This document shows positions 54,721 through 62,662 of a stretch of DNA of 64,000 bases, in pieces. Each line of letters begins with the position of its first letter. The stretch's first letter is position 1. The notes beneath the pieces are model-generated. The model saw only the letters and a program-made list of their open reading frames with translations. It was not told the DNA's origin and ran no database searches. The DNA lies in assembly GCF_025264625.1 (NCBI RefSeq), contig NZ_CP093313.1, positions 2,418,001 to 2,482,000 of the forward strand, given 5' to 3'. The stretch comes from Occallatibacter riparius. Its GTDB lineage: Bacteria; Acidobacteriota; Terriglobia; Terriglobales; Acidobacteriaceae. The position numbers were made by a program, and so were the translations under genes.

Positions 54721-54769
54721 CGCTGCTCGACGTCAACGAGTTTTTTGAGCAATCGAGGAGTTTGAAGCC

Positions 54770-55207
54770 ATGGCAATGACAGCCGGAGGTGGTGGCGGTG
54801 GCGCGATGGGCGACATCAACGTCACCCCGATGATTGATATTCTGCTTGTGCTGCTGATCATCTTTATGGTGATCGTGCCGGTTACGCCGAAGGGACTGGA
54901 TGCGCTTGTGCCTCAGCCCCCCAAGAACCCGCAGCAGACGCAGCCGAACGACCGCACCATCGTTGTCCAGGTGCTCGGCAAGGGCGGGCAGAACCTGACC
55001 TACAAAATCAACGAGACCGACGTGAACAAGCGGGATCTTCTCGCCAAGCTCACGGAGATCTACGCGAATCGCGCCGAAAAGGTCATGTTCGTCAAGGGTG
55101 ACGACGACGTGAACTTCGCTGCCATTGCGGACGTTATTGACGTCGCGCACTCGGCCAGCGTGGATCACATCGGCATCATGACGCCCAAGATCATGGCCGG
55201 CCAGTAG
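54770..55207 (+). CDS. exbD: ExbD-family biopolymer transport protein, second copy
   Basis: 145 residues. Glycine-rich start (AGGGGGGAMGD), then the helix with the conserved Asp in INVTPMIDILLVLLIIFMVI, and a longer periplasmic domain (RTIVVQVLGKGGQNLTYKIN, ANRAEKVMFVKGDDDVNFAA). Fifty bases after the first copy. Its periplasmic domain differs clearly from copy one (LVPQPPKNPQQTQPNDRT insertion) and is close in pattern to copy three. Confidence 0.93.
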   Translation: MAMTAGGGGGGAMGDINVTPMIDILLVLLIIFMVIVPVTPKGLDALVPQPPKNPQQTQPNDRTIVVQVLGKGGQNLTYKINETDVNKRDLLAKLTEIYANRAEKVMFVKGDDDVNFAAIADVIDVAHSASVDHIGIMTPKIMAGQ

Positions 55208-55261
55208 CCGGCCACGGCGGTGTGCAGCAGTCCCCTTACCGGGAGAAAGGGAGTGTGCGCC

Positions 55262-55690
55262 ATGACGATGAGCAATTCGGGCAGCAAGTCAATGCAATCG
55301 GAAATCAACGTAACGCCGATGATTGATGTTCTGTTGGTTCTGCTGATCATATTCATGGTGATCGTTCCCATCGCGCCGAGAGGGGAAGCGGCATCGGTTC
55401 CGCAGCCGGCCACGCAGGCCGTGCCATCGCCGGGGAATCCTGTGGTCCTGGAGATCCTGAAGGGCAGCGAGGATGCGGCCCTATTCAGGATCAACCAGCA
55501 GGATGTCTCCTTTCAGGATCTGCGGGCTCGCCTGGCAGACATTTACGCCAACCGGGCACAGCGCGTGCTCTTCATCAAGGCTGACGATCAACTGAGCTTC
55601 CGGCAGATAGCGGAGGCGGTGGATATCAGCCATGCAGCAGGCATCGACCGTGTCGGGTTCATTACGCCCAGGCTCGCGCAGGGGCTGTAG
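55262..55690 (+). CDS. exbD: ExbD-family biopolymer transport protein, third copy
   Basis: About 142 residues from the ATG with GGGAG upstream. Helix with Asp in INVTPMIDVLLVLLIIFMVI, Pro/Ala linker (SVPQPATQAVPSPGN), then VVLEILKGSEDAALFRINQQ and ANRAQRVLFIKADDQLSFRQ. Shares layout with copy two, so these two are likely recent duplicates. Three tandem ExbD genes with one ExbB suggest either mixed ExbD assemblies or dedication to different TonB partners. Confidence 0.92.
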   Translation: MTMSNSGSKSMQSEINVTPMIDVLLVLLIIFMVIVPIAPRGEAASVPQPATQAVPSPGNPVVLEILKGSEDAALFRINQQDVSFQDLRARLADIYANRAQRVLFIKADDQLSFRQIAEAVDISHAAGIDRVGFITPRLAQGL

Positions 55691-55901
55691 AAAGCTCGAA
55701 AATCTGCTCCACGTTGTGTTCTGCGCCATGCGCGGACGGGGCACGACAGGAGTACAATTCACTTTCACCCTGGTTTCGGAAAGTTCCGCCACCCGGGGTT
55801 CCTGGAGGCAGGTACCCCGCGCTCAGAGCAAGCGGTGGCCAGTGTCATCAAGTTCCAGGCGCGCAAGGTAGAGGCACGACCTGAAGGAGAAGGATAGAGA
55901 C

Positions 55902-56741
55902 ATGAATCAACCCGCACGACTTATCGCTCTCGCGGTTGCCTTGGGGGGCATGGTGCTTTCCATGAGCGGGTGCGACCGCCTTGCCGCTCGCGACCAGCTG
56001 AACAAAGGCGTGGAGTCCTACAAGGCTGCTCGCTATGAAGAGGCAATCGGCCATTTCCAGAAGGCGACGGAACTCGACCCCAGTCTTCCCATGGCGAAGA
56101 GCTACCTTGCTACGGCCCTGGCGCAGAACGTGGTCCCCGGGCTCGACACCCCCGACAATTTGAAGACGGCGCAGCAGGCCATCAGCATTTTCCAGGAAGT
56201 GCTGGCGAAGGATCCGAACGACGTCAACAGCCTCAAGAACATCGCGTCCATTTACTTCAGCGTCAAGAAGCTCGACGAAGCCAAGGAATGGCAGAAGAAG
56301 GTTCTGGCTGTGGATCCCAAGGATCCCGAAGCGGCCTATACCATCGGCGTCATCAATTGGACCAAGGCGCATGAAAACGCTCTCAAGATCCTGGTTCCGG
56401 CCGGCATCAATGACGACGGCGAAGGCAATGTGAAGGCTCCCAAGAAGGTTCTGGAGCAAGTCAAGCAGGCGAACGATTCCCTGGTCTCCGAAGGGCTCCA
56501 GTATCTCAATCAGGCTGTAGCCAACCGTCCCAACTACGATGATGCGATGGCTTATCTGAACCTTACCTATCGCCGCAAGGCCGATGTCGACTTCGAGAAT
56601 CCCGATGCAGTGAAGGACGATGTGGCCAAGGCCAAGGAGTGGAGCGCCAAGGCAATGGGCACCCGCAAGGCGAACGAAGAAGCAAAGGAAAAGAAGAACG
56701 CCGGCGGAATCGTCATGGATTCCAGCGGCAACATGAAGTAA
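55902..56741 (+). CDS. TPR lipoprotein
   Basis: 279 residues with a lipoprotein signal (ALGGMVLSMSGC, Cys24) and several tetratricopeptide repeats: NKGVESYKAARYEEAIGHFQ, AKSYLATALAQNVVPG, SLKNIASIYFSVKKLDEAKE, LVSEGLQYLNQAVANRPNYD, AMAYLNLTYRRKADVDFEN. The C-terminal tail is Lys/Glu-rich. It follows the exbD genes on the same strand with AAGGAGAAGG upstream of the ATG, so it may be part of the envelope energy-transduction group. A strong terminator follows. Confidence 0.88.
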   Translation: MNQPARLIALAVALGGMVLSMSGCDRLAARDQLNKGVESYKAARYEEAIGHFQKATELDPSLPMAKSYLATALAQNVVPGLDTPDNLKTAQQAISIFQEVLAKDPNDVNSLKNIASIYFSVKKLDEAKEWQKKVLAVDPKDPEAAYTIGVINWTKAHENALKILVPAGINDDGEGNVKAPKKVLEQVKQANDSLVSEGLQYLNQAVANRPNYDDAMAYLNLTYRRKADVDFENPDAVKDDVAKAKEWSAKAMGTRKANEEAKEKKNAGGIVMDSSGNMK

Positions 56742-56764
56742 GCCGGCTTATCGGCTGCAGATCA

Positions 56765-56800
56765 AACGGCCTCCGCTTCGGCGGAGGCCGTTCTTCGTTT
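56765..56800 (+). terminator. Rho-independent terminator
   Basis: AACGGCCTCCGC pairs with GCGGAGGCCGTT (12 bp, UUCG tetraloop) followed by CTTCGTTT; ends the exb/TPR transcript. Confidence 0.9.
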
Positions 56801-56844
56801 GGGCAGCTCAGCACTGTTCCGGCTTGCGCGCATCTGAAGGAGCC

Positions 56845-57348
56845 ATGGAAGGCAAGGACCTTGTGATCGCTCCTGTCTGCGAGGCGGCCTTATTGGCGCT
56901 GGTGGGGTTCGCGGGCTGGCTGACGCACCAACCCATGCTCTTCACCAGCCTGGGCCCAACCGCCTATGAACTGGTAGAGACGCCGCACCGGCCTACGGCG
57001 CGTCCTTACAGCATTCTCGTCGGACATCTGATCGCGGTGATTGGCGGGTATATCGCCCTGTGGGTGACGGGCGCGTGGCATGTAGCTCCGGTATCGACAG
57101 CTGAGTTGCTCCCGGCGCGTATCGGGGCCGCAGCTATCGCGGCTATGTTGACCGTCTTTGGCACGCTGTTTCTGAAGGCGAGCCAGCCTGCGGCGCTTTC
57201 CACAACCCTGCTGATCGCGTTGGGAACCATGCAGCGGCCGCGCGATGCCGCGGTCATCATGGCAGCGGTGGCCCTGATGAACTTGCTTGGAGAGCCGATA
57301 CGCGCGGTGCGTCTGCGCACGCAGACGGAGAGGCAAGAACCGACGTAG
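56845..57348 (+). CDS. HPP-family membrane protein
   Basis: About 167 residues with four membrane helices. HPP-family pattern: QPMLFTSLGPTAYELVETPH, then RPYSILVGHLIAVIGGYIAL and ALSTTLLIALGTMQRPRDAA. HPP proteins include chloroplast nitrite transporters, but bacterial members are of unknown substrate. GAAGGAG sits unusually close (2 bases) to this ATG; a TTG at 56824 would give a 7-residue extension. Convergent with the PPIase gene downstream. Confidence 0.85.
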   Translation: MEGKDLVIAPVCEAALLALVGFAGWLTHQPMLFTSLGPTAYELVETPHRPTARPYSILVGHLIAVIGGYIALWVTGAWHVAPVSTAELLPARIGAAAIAAMLTVFGTLFLKASQPAALSTTLLIALGTMQRPRDAAVIMAAVALMNLLGEPIRAVRLRTQTERQEPT

Positions 57349-57369
57349 TGAGAGGAGGCGCCCGACGGG

Positions 57370-58482
57370 CTATTGGGCGCCCTGCTTGAGAATCTGCTCG
57401 GCGAGGTAATTCTCCACCTTGGCGTCGTTGTGGAGCTTCTCGTAGTAGGCGGTTTGGAGGAGCTGGGTCTTGCGCCCGCGCAGTTCCTGGCGAATGGACT
57501 GCTGCACCCGCGGATCCTTCAGATCCCGCTGGCCAGCGACCTCACGGTTCAGCAATTTGTAGACGGCATATCCGATCAACTTGTGGCCGGGAACGCTGGG
57601 GTCGTAGACAGGTAAAGGTTGCGTAACCTGGTTCGGCTTGAGAGCGTCGATCGCGTTGAAAACTTCGAGATCGCCTTTAAGCTTCGACTCGGGAATAAAG
57701 CCCATGTCGCCGCCATTGGGAGCCAGGTTCGCGTTTTCGGAGAACTGAGCAGCCAACGTGCCGAAATCTTCCCCGCTATCGACACGGTTGCGGATGGACT
57801 GGATCTCCTTTTTTGCTTCCGCCTCATTGGGAGCATGTCGGGCCTGCGGTCCAGCGCCCTGCTGAGGAGGATTCCCGGTGACGACGATCTGCGCGATGTG
57901 ATACTGGGGCTCTATGAAATTGAACTCGGCCTTATTGCTGTTGTAGTAGTCGGCAATCTCGGCGTCAGTGATATTGATCTTGGACTCAATCTCTTTGTTG
58001 ATAAGCTTTGTCTGCGTCAGCCCGCGACGGATCTGGCGCTTCGCGTCGTCCAGTGTCAGACCGCGCTGCTTGAGCTGCGCCTCAAACTCTTCCTGCGTGA
58101 AACCGGCCTTGATCTCGGTTAGCTTGGAGTTCACGTCTTCGTCACTAGCGGCAAGGTTCAGCTTGGCTGCCCGCTGCTGAAGGATTTCATCGTCAATCAT
58201 TCCATCCAGAGTTTTCAGGCGCACGATGTTGGCCTGCTCGGTCGAGGGCTCCTGCTGGGACTGATCGAGGTTGGCTTTGTAGATCTTCTCCAAGTCGGCG
58301 CGCATGATCTCCTTGCCGTTCACGGTGGCGACCACATCCGCGCTGGGGGCGCGGTGGCAGCCCGAAACGATCAGCAAGGTACCAAGGCCCAGAATGAAGA
58401 CGGAACAGCGCGCTCGCGCGCCAACAACCCAATCGACTTGCAACCTGATCTCTCCCCTGAAAGCCGCAACAGCTTCCGGCAC
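57370..58482 (-). CDS. SurA/PpiC-like peptidyl-prolyl isomerase lipoprotein
   Basis: 370 residues. A lipoprotein-type signal (CSVFILGLGTLLIVSGC) is followed by a SurA-N-like chaperone domain (VVATVNGKEIMRADLEKIYK, LDGMIDDEILQQRAAKLNL, GLTLDDAKRQIRRGLTQ) and a parvulin domain (IAQIVVTGNPPQ, EAKKEIQSIRNRVDSGEDFG, TLAAQFSENANLAPNGGDMGF). It should assist folding of outer-membrane proteins in the periplasm. It is downstream of the DsbA-like gene and, further, of lptD, on the same strand; surA is next to lptD in E. coli too. Confidence 0.92.
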   Translation of the reverse strand: MPEAVAAFRGEIRLQVDWVVGARARCSVFILGLGTLLIVSGCHRAPSADVVATVNGKEIMRADLEKIYKANLDQSQQEPSTEQANIVRLKTLDGMIDDEILQQRAAKLNLAASDEDVNSKLTEIKAGFTQEEFEAQLKQRGLTLDDAKRQIRRGLTQTKLINKEIESKINITDAEIADYYNSNKAEFNFIEPQYHIAQIVVTGNPPQQGAGPQARHAPNEAEAKKEIQSIRNRVDSGEDFGTLAAQFSENANLAPNGGDMGFIPESKLKGDLEVFNAIDALKPNQVTQPLPVYDPSVPGHKLIGYAVYKLLNREVAGQRDLKDPRVQQSIRQELRGRKTQLLQTAYYEKLHNDAKVENYLAEQILKQGAQ

Positions 58483-58561
58483 TACAGGATAACTCGCCTA
58501 CCCGGGACAGGGGTAGGGCAAAACGCCTTTGTTCTCAGCAGCAAACCGCTGCTGGAACCAC

Positions 58562-59518
58562 CTATTGTCCGGCCGGCTTCGGAGCGGGGGCCGGCTCCTG
58601 CTTTTGCGGCGGAGGCGGTTCGACGCCCGCTGCGCGAAGGGCCCGGTCGATGACGATCCAGAGTTGCTCTTCGGGCATAGCGCCGTTGATGCGTTCGCCT
58701 TCGATGAACAGGGCTGGGGTGCCTTCAATGCCCAGAGACTCTGCGAGGCTTGCGGATTGCTTCACCTTGCTCTCGTCCTGCTTGGTAATACAGGCATTCA
58801 GCTTGTCCATGTCGAGCTTGTCAACCGTGCCCTCGTCTTTGGCAATCCGATCGAGAGCCGCGAAACTTTTCTTGACGTCGCGATCCTGGCCTTCACCGTT
58901 GACTTCCTGGCCGTGCGAGTGCAGATAGTCGACGTACTTCCAATAGACGTCGCCGCTCTGATCCGCCAGACAATTCGCGTCCACTGCCGCATGCATGGCC
59001 CACGGATGGATTTCGGTCAGGGGGTCATCCTTATAGACGAACCGAACCTTGTCTTTGTAACGATTCAGCGTAGTGGGGAACAGCGACTGGTGCATGCGCG
59101 CGCAGTAAGGGCACTCGAGGTCGTCGAAATTGATCACCGTGACCTTGGCGTTGGGATTCCCACGCACCGGGCGGCCGCTGATGTCGATGTTCATGGCCGG
59201 GTTCTTGTCCAAACTGTAGGTTTCAAGCCGAGCCAGGGTCTTGTTGTCCTTGGAAATCAGAAACTTAAGCTCCTGCGAGCGGCTGCCGCGCGAGATCGTC
59301 ACCGGCAGGTTGTCATAGCCGGGGAACTCGCTGGGCGTACGCTGTCCGATTGCGAGCGCGATGTCGGGCGGCATGCTGAACTGGGAGCGGACCATCACCT
59401 CGATTTTGCGGGTCAGGCCCGGATCGGCGGCGGTGGATTTGTCAGTCTGGGCTTTGCAGCCGGCGGCGAGGCCGAGCGCCAGAAGGCCGGCCATGATTCG
59501 AAAACGCAGCAAATTCAT
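58562..59518 (-). CDS. DsbA-like thiol oxidoreductase lipoprotein
   Basis: 318 residues. Lipoprotein signal ending LGLAAGC (Cys21). A DUF-like N-terminal segment is followed by a DsbA/DsbG-type thioredoxin fold (VTVINFDDLECPYCARMH, active-site CPYC at 136-139), the helical insertion, and IEGTPALFIEGERINGAMPE with the cis-Pro loop. The C-terminus is Pro/Ala-rich (PPPPQKQEPAPAPKPAGQ). Probably oxidises or isomerises disulfides in periplasmic proteins. Position between lptD and the PPIase makes LptD a likely client (inference). Confidence 0.93.
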   Translation of the reverse strand: MNLLRFRIMAGLLALGLAAGCKAQTDKSTAADPGLTRKIEVMVRSQFSMPPDIALAIGQRTPSEFPGYDNLPVTISRGSRSQELKFLISKDNKTLARLETYSLDKNPAMNIDISGRPVRGNPNAKVTVINFDDLECPYCARMHQSLFPTTLNRYKDKVRFVYKDDPLTEIHPWAMHAAVDANCLADQSGDVYWKYVDYLHSHGQEVNGEGQDRDVKKSFAALDRIAKDEGTVDKLDMDKLNACITKQDESKVKQSASLAESLGIEGTPALFIEGERINGAMPEEQLWIVIDRALRAAGVEPPPPQKQEPAPAPKPAGQ

Positions 59519-59907
59519 TTCCTCCGGCTTGATAGCCGTCCAGTGTCCGCGCCGGCAAAATCCGCTTCACAGCGCGGGTTTCAGAGCAGGTCGCACGGTG
59601 TCCTCAGGATACCACCGGGCAAAGTGCGGGCCGGTCGCGGGGCAGGTGTCCAAGTCTGAGACATTTGACAGTAGCGGAGGCAGGCGAGGCGGAACGACGA
59701 TTTTGGTCAAGTGCCCGTACAAAGAGCGGCCAACCGCTGTTCCGTCCCTAACCTCATCTGGTGAGACGTTCCGGAGCACAGCGCATTATGCAGCCTCTGG
59801 GTCATTGGCTGGATAATGTGTCCCGTCCCCGCGCTGCAACACCCTCCCTCGTCGCCGCGAGTCCTTCGGGTCCACTCACTGAAGGGTTCGCGGTCCCGCC
59901 TTCCAAG
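59519..59907. other. Intergenic region between lptD and the DsbA-like gene
   Basis: I see no gene, no clear repeat array and no strong hairpin. A GTCTGAGACATTTG-like string (59654) recurs at 21248 upstream of the act cluster. Promoter signals for the DsbA-like gene on the minus strand are not obvious. Confidence 0.4.
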
Positions 59908-62427
59908 TTAGTACGCAGGAATGGCGCCAGGGTCACGGAAGACGGCGTTTGAGCGGCGGATATCGCCCACAGAACCGAAGTTCGCCAGGGTGAAGCTGTA
60001 AAGATACTGCGTCTCATCCCGGACGGTTCCCAGGGCGAACCGGCGGTAGCCGACAGTGAGCCCGCAGCAGTCCCAGTTGTAAACAGCCTGGATGCCTCCG
60101 TACTGAAGGGCCCCGTTCACGAAGTCGTAGCCGCCGTTCATGGCGAGATTGAATCCCACGCGGTTCTGCCGGCCGATCTGGATGAACGGATCAAGCTGCT
60201 GGCTTTGGGAGAGGGAGGCCTTGCTGCCCTGCTCGTTGGGGGCGTTCAGCAGGGCATGGCCCACGCCGATGGTGGTGATGCCCCAGCTGTAGCCCGCAAA
60301 GACGTTGTCAGCGCCGAAGCGGCCAGGCTTGGGGTCGTAGTCCAGGTCCCACTCAACGCGCAGGTTGTGAATGGCCTCAAAGCGCAGCCGAGAAACCAGG
60401 GGGGACAGGTTGCGTGGTTCGGTCAGGAAAGCGACGCCAGTCAGGTCGAGCGTGGAGGAGAAGACGTTTCTGCGGCCGGGAATCAGCGCTCCGCCAAAAG
60501 TGGGGTCCAGGAAGTACCTCTGCAGGATCTGCCAGCTTGCCCATTCGCGAGGGCGGGAATCGCAACCCGGGTTCTCTGCTTTAGCAGCACCAGTACAGAG
60601 GCGCGGGCGTACGTAGAAGCGCTGCGTGAGCGAGAAGCCGACCTCGTTGGTGTCAGTGGGAATGTCCGTGGTGTCGACCAGGAGCACGTCCCGCGCCTTT
60701 TCGCCGATGCCGCCGACGAAGTGATAGGTCAGCTCAGGTTCAATGACGTGCCGCAGCACCTTGCCCGATTTGCCGATGGCGAAGTCACGTTCGAGCGCCG
60801 GCGGACGAAGATCGAGCGCGGCCTCGCCATAGAGACGGTGGAGAGGTTCGTGCCTGACCGCAGGAACGCCGGAGTGCGTTCCGACCAGGTCAGGAACCTG
60901 GCTGGTGGTGTACCAGGTGCCGCGCAACGCGACCTGGGGAACAATGCTCCAACCGGCGCCGACAATGGGTAAGGAGAGATGCGGATAGAAGTCGAGGCGC
61001 CCGTCGTTATGAGCGTGGAAGTTCGGCTCGGACCGGCTCATGTGGGCGATTGACGATCCCAGCCCCCAGTAGAGCGGCGAGGTCGGAGATTCGAGCGGGC
61101 GATCGAGAACATCGAAGCGCACACTGGGCAGGTGCAGGATGCGGACCTCGTTGAACTGCGAATCCGCGTCGCTGGGCGGTGCCGTCCCGTTGCCTGCATT
61201 GGGGCTGACGAATGTTTGCAGGCGTGCTGTCTCGACCGAGGGCACGTAGCCGTTATGCGCGCGGGTCCAGGCCAAGTCGCTCTTGACCTGTGAGTTGATG
61301 GCCTGCCAGTAGCTGTCGTTGAAGACCAGGCGGTAGGTGTAGTTGGAAAGGTACTCCACGTTGCCGGCGATGCGGGTCTCCGGCGAGAAATCTTTCCGCA
61401 CAAGCGCATTGATGTCGGCACCGCCCTGATTGACGTGAACAGGAGGCGCATCGGGCTTGGGCTGGTAGTAGAAGCCGCGATCGAACAGCGCATTCCAACG
61501 GACGGTGAGGTGATCGAGTCCTGGGCCTTTGTAGCGGAAATCGCCGTTCGGCGCCCATCCGCGGCGGCTGTAGTACTCGGTGCCGACCACCATGTCCATG
61601 CTGCGGTTGAGTACGAGGTAGTACTGCTCGCCGAGCGTGAAGCCGCGAATGGATGAGCCTACGCTGAACACAGGGATCAGGAATCCGCTCTGGCGGCCGG
61701 TCTCCTCGGTCGGGTGCTTCATGTAAGGCAGATAAAACAGCGGCACGCCGAGGAATTTGAAATAGGTGTTCTTTGCGGACGCCTGGCCTTCTTTCACATT
61801 GATGGTTTTGGCGAGCAGCTGCCAGTCGGGGTTCGGCAGGCGGCAGTTGGTCATGGTGCCGTCGACGACGCGGTAGTCGCGCTCGCCGGCCTGGATGAGC
61901 ACGCGCGCCGAGATGATGAAGGGATTGGCGGTGGAGTAGACGACGTTGCGGCCGGAGCCGCGCACGCCCATGGTGCCTGTGACGTCGTAGAAGCGCGCGG
62001 TGTGATCGTTGAGGCGCATGGTGCCGCGCGATGCGGTGAGCACTACGTCGTCGGGGCCGCCGCGCACCTCGAGGTGGCCTTCCGCCTCGAGCTCTGTGCT
62101 GACCTGGTTATAGGTGACCTTGTCTGCGCTGATCACGTAGTCGCGGTAGTGAAATTCCGTGACGCCGTAGAGCGTAGCGGTATTTGCGGCCCAGGTCTGG
62201 CGGTCCGCTTTCCAGCTGACGGGGACACCCGTTACCGGCGCTGGCTCGGGCTGTGCAACGGGGATTACTTCCTGGCCGGGATCGTCGGGCAGGCTGGAAT
62301 TGGAGGGCTGATTTGAAGAGCTTGTTCCAGATTGCGCAGGGGGTAACGCATTGGTCAACGTCTGCGCCATCACAAAGGTGTGACAGAGCACTACGAGCGT
62401 GATACATAGGAAAAAGCGAGGACGCAT
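59908..62427 (-). CDS. lptD: LPS-assembly protein LptD
   Basis: 839 residues. Signal peptide (FFLCITLVVLCHTFVMAQ), N-terminal OstA/jellyroll domain (DRQTWAANTATLYGVTEFHY, LEAEGHLEVRGGPDDVVLTA, GTMGVRGSGRNVVYSTA) and a large C-terminal beta barrel ending in alternating strands. LptD with LptE inserts LPS into the outer leaflet. Cys195 (TNCRLPNPDW) and adjacent Cys787-Cys788 (NWDCCGLTVGY) match the positions of E. coli Cys173 and Cys724/725, the essential inter-domain disulfide. The N-terminal Cys31 equivalent is not seen. The ATG at 62427 precedes the signal peptide; the in-frame extension upstream uses a TTG and is rejected. Confidence 0.93.
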   Translation of the reverse strand: MRPRFFLCITLVVLCHTFVMAQTLTNALPPAQSGTSSSNQPSNSSLPDDPGQEVIPVAQPEPAPVTGVPVSWKADRQTWAANTATLYGVTEFHYRDYVISADKVTYNQVSTELEAEGHLEVRGGPDDVVLTASRGTMRLNDHTARFYDVTGTMGVRGSGRNVVYSTANPFIISARVLIQAGERDYRVVDGTMTNCRLPNPDWQLLAKTINVKEGQASAKNTYFKFLGVPLFYLPYMKHPTEETGRQSGFLIPVFSVGSSIRGFTLGEQYYLVLNRSMDMVVGTEYYSRRGWAPNGDFRYKGPGLDHLTVRWNALFDRGFYYQPKPDAPPVHVNQGGADINALVRKDFSPETRIAGNVEYLSNYTYRLVFNDSYWQAINSQVKSDLAWTRAHNGYVPSVETARLQTFVSPNAGNGTAPPSDADSQFNEVRILHLPSVRFDVLDRPLESPTSPLYWGLGSSIAHMSRSEPNFHAHNDGRLDFYPHLSLPIVGAGWSIVPQVALRGTWYTTSQVPDLVGTHSGVPAVRHEPLHRLYGEAALDLRPPALERDFAIGKSGKVLRHVIEPELTYHFVGGIGEKARDVLLVDTTDIPTDTNEVGFSLTQRFYVRPRLCTGAAKAENPGCDSRPREWASWQILQRYFLDPTFGGALIPGRRNVFSSTLDLTGVAFLTEPRNLSPLVSRLRFEAIHNLRVEWDLDYDPKPGRFGADNVFAGYSWGITTIGVGHALLNAPNEQGSKASLSQSQQLDPFIQIGRQNRVGFNLAMNGGYDFVNGALQYGGIQAVYNWDCCGLTVGYRRFALGTVRDETQYLYSFTLANFGSVGDIRRSNAVFRDPGAIPAY

Positions 62428-62662
62428 CCGGAGACCAAGGCCAGCATAGCAAACCGCGGGCACAATCAATGGACGTACAACGCACGCTCTGGCTTCAGGA
62501 CATTTCGGTTCAGCACGCCCGTTCGGATCGCTCGATCCGCATAAGGTCCTGTACTCACCTCCGCGCTTCCCATGCCTCTCGCATTGTCAATCTCCGCGGC
62601 GCCCTGCTCGCTGCCGCGGAACAACAGAGCGGATCGCAGCAAGCAGAGCCGCAACAAGGAAT

